Part shown: in pieces, positions 58,572 through 64,000 of the stretch
Position numbering within the stretch: the stretch's first letter is position 1
How the letters are laid out: each line of letters opens with the position of its first letter
Assembly (NCBI RefSeq): GCF_030272615.1
Contig: NC_081407.1
Span: forward strand, 268,820,575-268,884,574
Length of the DNA: 64,000 bases
DNA from: Cryptomeria japonica
Lineage: Eukaryota > Streptophyta > Pinopsida > Cupressales > Cupressaceae
Direction of reading: 5' to 3'
The notes under the pieces: generated by a model
Databases searched by the model: none
Told to the model about the DNA's origin: nothing
The model's input: only the letters and a program-made list of their open reading frames with translations
Program-made: the position numbers and the translations under genes

Positions 58572-59756
58572 TGTTGGATTATTGGGGAGATTGTTAGATT
58601 TGTTTTATCATTGCTACTGCTAGGATATGTTTTTGTCATTTATGTCAACATATTCCTATGAGTTATTTTGGTGAGTTTGGGAAGAGTTTTTGGTTCATTT
58701 TTGTAGTTTGGTTGTGCTAATCACTGTTTTGTAGAATCATGTATTCCCTCTGGTATATTCTGGTATGATCAGATCTTGTGTTGAGACTTTGGATTATTGT
58801 TTGGGATGATCTTGTGTATCTTTACTTTATATGGTTTGTTATTTGGTGCTTCGCAAGTTATCTTTCCTCCCGACAGTTGTTGATTGGTTGTGTTCTTGAG
58901 CTTTGAGATGTTGATCGATGAAGATTTGAAAAGAGGAGTTGGTGCAACTATTCCACATGATTCTAACTTTCTTGTTGGTGTTTCCTAGTCGTGTCCTATT
59001 TTTTTGGGTGATTGCATTAATCGTTGTGCAAGGTTTTGGTGGTTTCTATGAACCTATGATGATTTGCATGTTATGCAGTATTTCTGGTGGTGTAACATGT
59101 TGCAGTTGATCTTGGGGAAATTTCCAGTGGTATCTCATATTTGGGAATTTGAATTAGGTCCATGCTATGTAATGTAAATCATAATATTGGTCCAGTGGTC
59201 AATCTTTGTATCATGTTATGTAATTTAGGTGTTGGTATTGTGTCTGCACTTTCAGAGAGAGGTAAATGTGCGAACAAGGATATATCATTCAACGAAGTGT
59301 TGAGGTGTGTTTGGTGTTGCAGAGCAAACAACTATGCTTAACCAGAACTATCATCAGGCATTTGTAGATGCTATCATTGTAGTTCATTCCTTGTGGATTG
59401 TAGTCCAAATAATATTGTAAGTCAGTGAGACTTTCCTAAGGGTTGTAGCCTTTCTAGCATATGTCTTTTGAGCAGTGAGCTCTAGGTAGTGTGCCTGAAT
59501 GCATGTGCATTCCCCATTGTAAAATTTTCACATACTATTGCAGAGTATCATCTTATTGTGGGTAGGTTCCCACTATGGTTTTTCCTTTAACCGGGTTTTC
59601 CACATCAAAATCTTGGTGTTGTGTGTTGTGCTATTAATTTTCTTATCTATCTGTTACTATAGTTTATTAGTTTATGTTTTAGAGTTTAATTTGATGTGAT
59701 GCAGTGAAGACTGATTCACCCCCCCTCTTAGTCTTCCTTCTTGATTGTTGCTAACA
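58572..59756 (+). mobile_element. Solo Copia-type LTR
   Basis: 1185 bp, TGTTGGATTATTGG to GTTGCTAACA. TSD is agttg (58567-58571) and aggtg (59757-59761), one mismatch. Removing it rejoins the Gypsy as SYSWVVGYLFYTRPNNVM in frame, which confirms both edges. U5 module at 59572-59605 and a six-C tract at 59720-59725. The internal ggggagattgttag at 58584 resembles a second possible start. Confidence 0.87.
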
Positions 59757-59811
59757 AGGTGGTTATCTATTTTATACAAGGCCTAACAATGTCATGCAAA
59801 GTTATGAATAA
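59757..59811 (+). pseudogene. Non-chromoviral Gypsy scrap after the solo LTR
   Basis: Only GYLFYTRPNNVMQSYE remains, the start of the Gypsy integrase zinc region (W-EGYLFY-GPD). It gives way to the next coding ghost without a visible boundary feature. Confidence 0.75.
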
Positions 59812-62760
59812 ATTTGGGAGCTCTTCCTCAATGTGGATATGACCTCATATTTTTTTGTCATGAAAGGGTATAATAGGGCTTTGTCCATGATATTTTGCAA
59901 TTCGTGGCAAAATAGTGTGGTTATCGTGGGGAGAATCTCCTTTTCTATTTCCTCAGAGTTTATTGCTAAGTTCACAGGGTTGAAAAATGAAGGTGAAAAA
60001 GTGGAGAGACAAAGCAATGGGGACTAAAAAGCCTACATGAAGAAATTTTTCGAAAAGGGTGAGTGGTTAGTCGTGGTTCAAAATGGGTATGGATGCTCTG
60101 CTCTCCCTAAACCTACCCAATAGTTAGTTTTTTTTATTATAGAATACTTCACTTTGGAGGGCTATTACACCACAGTTCATGGGTATCACTTTCCAATTCT
60201 AAATCACATTAGGCATGGTGAAAAAGTTAATTTGCCTTATTTTCTATTCTCATCCTTGGAGTCATGCATTGCAAATGGGGCTAATACACCACTGCATCAA
60301 GGTTTAATTTACCTCATGTATAAATTTGCCTTTGACCATTCCCCGAACCATAGTTGTTTTCTATCCTTACCCAGTAATGTTGAGCAAAAGAAGAAAAAAT
60401 AGGGGTCCTCTGTCAAAATTAAATCAATTGAATCCAAACCTCTTTGTTCGTCGGACTCCACTCCCCCAGGTAATACCAAGGGCAAGAAAACCCTAATGTT
60501 GTAGGAAATTGAACCCATGAAGGTTTCCCTTTTAAATATCAACTCAGATAAAAGGAAAATAGATACCCCTAGGAATAGCCCCACTAAAGGCAAAAAGATA
60601 GAAAAAGAGTCAATGAGGAAGAATATCATAATTGACTTGGACCTGCACAACTCTAAGAATGAAGAGGAGAATATAGTAGAGAAAGAAAGAAAAGATGGTA
60701 GCTTGGGAGAAAGAAGATCGGCTCGACTCCATGCAAATGAAAAGAAATGCATGAGGAGACAAAAGAGATGGTTGCTAACCTCGAGGAAGCCTTTAACTTG
60801 GAGGAAAAAGAGGAGATATCCACAGAAAATTCAAAGTGTAGACACCTAAAAGTTGCACAACAAAATAAGTGAATTTTATTCATTTAATTATCCTCAATTC
60901 TTCCAATTAATTAAGTTAAGATTTAATTAATATCCCTATTCTCCTATTTTAGCCATTAATCAAATTAAAGATTTGATTAATATTCCCTTTTTTCTATCTA
61001 AGCCATTTTATAATTAAATTCACATTTAATTAAAATCCCCCTTCTAACCATTTTAATTAAATTTACATTTAACTAAATCCCCCTAGCCCATTTAATTAAA
61101 ACCACCCACTTGCAAAATTAAAAATCACATTTAAATAAATCAATATTTATTTAAATCCTACAAATGCAAGTTGCAAAACCAAAATTAAAATTAATTAATT
61201 TTATTTTAAATAAATTATTTCCCTCCACCCACTTGCAAAATCCTACATCTCCCACTTGCCTCCTAAACCTCTTCTAGAGCCTTCTAGATTCTTCTAATCC
61301 TATCTTAATTAACCTAATCCATCTCTTAAACATTTGCACATTCCTTAAGAGAAGTCACTTCTCAAAAATGTCTCAAAGTCTTTGAAATGCATTAAAGGCT
61401 TTATGTCCTCAACAAGTTAACCTTTAAATTCTTCCAAACCATTAATGATTAACTCAACCCTTCCCACATGGTTAGAGACTTTCTCTCTAACTTAACCTTC
61501 ATCTAACCCAAGGGTCTCATCAAGCACTTATGACTTTGACCCTAGTTATCCTATTAACCCTTGCACAAGAATTTACCCCTTGGGTAAAATCTTTATCCAA
61601 TGGATAACTCTAACCTTACCTCCTAAGGTAACCTCCATGTCTCCCCGGATATTTAATGCCTCTTACATCTGCTCTCATGCAACCTCTTGTTGACAATTGT
61701 CACCATTTCATTGGTAAAAATTGTAAACATGGATTGAGTAACTTTCAATCCTAGCCCTTGTTGAGATTATTCAATCTCAACCCTTGATTGCCATATTTTC
61801 CCCATAAATAGAGCTCTCATTCTTCATTTTTAAGATATCCAAGTCTTTGTGCATCAAACTTATAGTCTCATTTCATCAAGAATTGTTAACCTCTCTTTAA
61901 TAATAATAATTAGATCATTTAGTTTTTCATATAATTTAGCGATATCATGTTAGCTTCATTTTATATGATAGTTTAATATCATCATTCTCATGCTAGTTAG
62001 CTTCATATGAATATCTTGCATCCTACCATCATCTAGTTTCAAATCTAAATCATCACTAAGATCTTAGTTGCATTTCCATTTTGATCTTAGAATCATCATA
62101 TATCCCTCGTTCTTTTGGTTGTCATCCTATAGGTCAAGTTCTCTTCCAAGCTGAGAGCTACCTTGATTTGAAGGATCCTTGGAGATAGAGAACAATGAGA
62201 CGTGCTTAAGATCTCTGCTTCATTTATTCTAATGATTTTGATCTCTAATATAATGTCCCATTGGTATGTTTTTCTTGTTTGCCTCTCTCATGCAAGTACC
62301 ACAATCTAAGCTCACACAGAGGATGAAGAATTCCAGGCTAAAGATGAGGATCTGGGTGAATAGTTTAAGGAAGAGATGGAGGAAGAGAGTGAAATGGAGG
62401 TGGATTTTAAATTTTTTGACTAGAGCCCATCACCCCTCAACCGTATGGAAGATGATGAGATGGTCCCCTGCTCACAAGATATTCTATCTGACAAACAAAA
62501 CAACAAGATGTGGAGGAATAGATAAAGGAACTCAAAGAGCACGTTCTCAACTTGGAAGAGAGGAATCCAGATTATAGACAAAATTTTGATAACTTATGTG
62601 AGGCTTTTAGTTGTCTTTGTGATATTAATGATGGGTTAATGAATAAGGAAGTCATGGGAGTGGTTTCTGGACAGTGCAAAATAAAGAAGAAAATTAGGAA
62701 GTTGGCGAAACAGGGGAAGAATATGGAGGGCACTGAAGATAGGGAAGATGAGTAGAAGGA
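59812..62760 (+). pseudogene. Unrecognised repetitive coding ghost, split by a solo LTR
   Basis: The first frame (59812-60849) reads VDMTSYFFVMKGYNRALSMI, ISSEFIAKFTGLKNEGEKVE, YTTVHGYHFPILNHIRHGEK and GLIYLMYKFAFDHSPN. A Lys/Glu-rich tail follows (NSPTKGKKIEKESMRKN) ending in ERRSARLHANEKK. Stops lie at about 60025, 60121, 60400 and 60502. Near 60750 the frame shifts to NLEEAFNLEEKEEISTENSK and is cut at 60836. After 62305 it resumes TEDEEFQAKDEDLGE and runs, with shifts, to EERNPDYRQNFDNLCEAFSC (to 62755). The globular domain with EF/ITGL and HGYHFPILNHIRHG looks like a family I associate with repetitive conifer hypothetical proteins. I cannot assign a function. Confidence 0.6.
60837..62305. 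mobile_element. Solo Gypsy-type LTR
   Basis: About 1.47 kb starting TGTAGACACCTAAAA, similar to the 30245 solo LTR. It contains alternating taattaaat and atttaatta blocks and a pyrimidine-rich leader. Putative TSD caaag (60832-60836) and ctaag (62306-62310), 4 of 5. The ghost reading continues across the join (STENSK, then AQTEDEEF). The last bases do not end in a clean CA, so the right edge is approximate. Confidence 0.7.
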
Positions 62761-63263
62761 CACTTGGGTAATCCAAGTCGACAAGTTTTAACGCAATTAG
62801 AACTTGATCAATAATGATTAGACTATTATCTCTATCTTTTGTTAAGGGGAATGTACTAGGCATAGGAAGTTAAAGGTTTTGATAGTGTTTAAGCTTTGCT
62901 AGGCCTACATGCCACTTAATACTGACTTTATTTTGATAATGACTGCTACTATTGGTTTTAATTTTGGTAATCTTTGTAATACTATTATGATGATTGGTAG
63001 ATGGTGGATAGTTAGAATTAGCATGTTTAGCTATTGGGACATGATAATTTTTTATTAGTTTTGAGGGTGGGCTTGGATCTTCATGACTGTCTGTTTGAGG
63101 CCGAGGTTTTGATGTTGTTCTCTGATTTTTCTGTTTCATAGGTTCAGGACCTTCTCCCTACTAATATAATAAAAAAAACATTGTCATGCACAAATGCCTT
63201 AGGGAAGATGAAATATTTGACATACTCAAATATCTCCATCATGAACCTTGTGGAAACTGTTTA
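62761..63263. other. Unassigned region ending in an A-rich tail
   Basis: Follows the ghost's last stop. 63090-63178 ends ctactaatataataaaaaaaa, which could be a 3' untranslated end or a LINE-type tail. No RT or other domain is visible, so I do not call a LINE. Nothing recognised from 63180 to 63263. Confidence 0.35.
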
Positions 63264-63969
63264 TGTTGAATTGTGAACCTATTTGTAAACCCTAAAGATA
63301 CAACCATTAACCTAGATCTACAAACTAATTCAGCACAACATCAATAGATAACTACCATGAATGCAAATAACAATAAAATAATAAATATTACACCATTCAC
63401 ACATAAAGCACTATCATCTCCATTGTTCTCCTATCATCCATGATCTTGTATTTGATGTTGTTGCTCTTAGATTTTTGTTGCACATTCACAAGAGCTCAAG
63501 GAAGAATGGATGTGGTTGTGGTGATGTATAGCTATGATTGTAGAGATGATGTGATGATGTATGCTAGAGTGGTTTCAATATAATGTAAGTAAGATCCAAG
63601 TATTGTATCTAGAAAATGAGAGGAGGAAGCCTCTTTTATAGAGAACATCCTAAAAAAGGAGGATTTGGATTTAGAGGTCAAAAGATGAAATGGAGGGCTA
63701 GGATTGAAAAGTAGGTATTTAGAAAGATGTGTTGTCGCATGGATAAGAAGAAAAGGCTAAATGCATTAATCAATTAAATAAAAATATTTATTTAATCAAT
63801 AGAGGAAATACTACATAAATTAAATAAATTAAAATATTTATTTAATTAGGGAAAGAGAGAGAAGACCATTAAATAAAATATTTATTTTATTTAGAAAGAA
63901 GAGGCTTAGCGAATTAATTAATTAAATAAAAATATTTATTTAATTAAAGGAGAATTTTAAGTGTTTACA
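63264..63969 (-). mobile_element. Gypsy-type 3' LTR of an element leaving the window
   Basis: About 706 bp, tgttgaattgtgaacc to aagtgtttaca in plus orientation. It contains aataaatatttatttaatta-type blocks at 63765-63955. A minus-strand polypurine tract (cagggagaaaa) adjoins its right side at 63970-63980. The LTR is therefore the 3' LTR of a minus-strand element whose body lies beyond 64000. The left edge is inferred from the TG start. Confidence 0.6.
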
Positions 63970-63980
63970 TTTTCTCCCTG
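63970..63980 (-). other. Candidate polypurine tract
   Basis: Reads cagggagaaaa on the minus strand, immediately before TGTAAACACTT. It fits the PPT-LTR junction of a minus-strand element. Confidence 0.6.
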
Positions 63981-64000
63981 TTTGACACAATGCAATTTAT

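Noticed and set aside
58592-59756. The solo LTR starting at 58592 with ggggagat as a polypurine tract
   Set aside because: A start at 58572 gives a 4-of-5 TSD and restores the Gypsy reading frame, whereas 58592 gives neither.
62761-63178. LINE 3' end because of the A-rich tail
   Set aside because: No endonuclease or RT sequence and no TSD could be found, so the tail alone is not enough.

Overview
The window is plant nuclear DNA from a large, repeat-packed genome. It is AT-rich, has no recognisable intact host gene, and is almost wall-to-wall nested transposable elements: Ty1/Copia and Ty3/Gypsy LTR retrotransposons, solo LTRs, non-autonomous LTR elements and one very large hAT DNA transposon. 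Primer-binding sites match initiator tRNA-Met. Many long (over 1 kb) LTRs, old stop-riddled polyproteins and conifer-like repetitive hypothetical proteins suggest a gymnosperm. That taxon is an inference, not something the sequence proves.

Layout. (1) 1-17040: the 3' part of a Gypsy chromovirus (integrase tail plus chromodomain, 15698-16187) was invaded by a Copia element (Copia A, 1-15697). Its RNase H was then split by a 12.2 kb hAT element (1911-14084), bounded by an 8-bp target duplication with one mismatch. The hAT carries a decayed transposase (2596-5204), two arrays of CTCGC/GCGAG palindromic repeats (about 5930-6960 and 12920-13620) and an unrecognised ~1,100-codon coding ghost (7309-10713). 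(2) 17041-19329: AT-rich sequence, a solo Copia LTR with perfect TSD (17655-18828) and a Gypsy RNase H scrap. (3) 19335-28456: full-length Copia B on the minus strand with perfect TSD agttt. It holds a nested solo LTR and an oppositely oriented LTR-gag piece with four zinc knuckles where its RT core should be. (4) 29273-41089: a large LTR element on the minus strand. It contains a solo LTR (30245-31537), a 4.6 kb non-autonomous LTR element with a palindromic minisatellite (34767-39342) and, inside that, another non-autonomous element (35581-37304). (5) 41308-44217: two Copia-type solo LTRs. (6) 44935-59805: a decayed non-chromoviral Gypsy, split by a nearly complete chromovirus with 3.4 kb LTRs (46081-57706, TSD ttgcc) and by a solo LTR (58572-59756). 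(7) 59812-62760: a second unrecognised coding ghost, split by a solo LTR. (8) 63264-64000: the LTR edge of another minus-strand element that leaves the window.

Most boundaries rest on target-site duplications, and several are confirmed because removing the insertion restores the reading frame of the older element. The order of insertion can therefore be read directly. No gene here looks functional as it stands. The least decayed element is the 46081-57706 chromovirus, which still has gag stops and a catalytic Glu-to-Lys change in its integrase.
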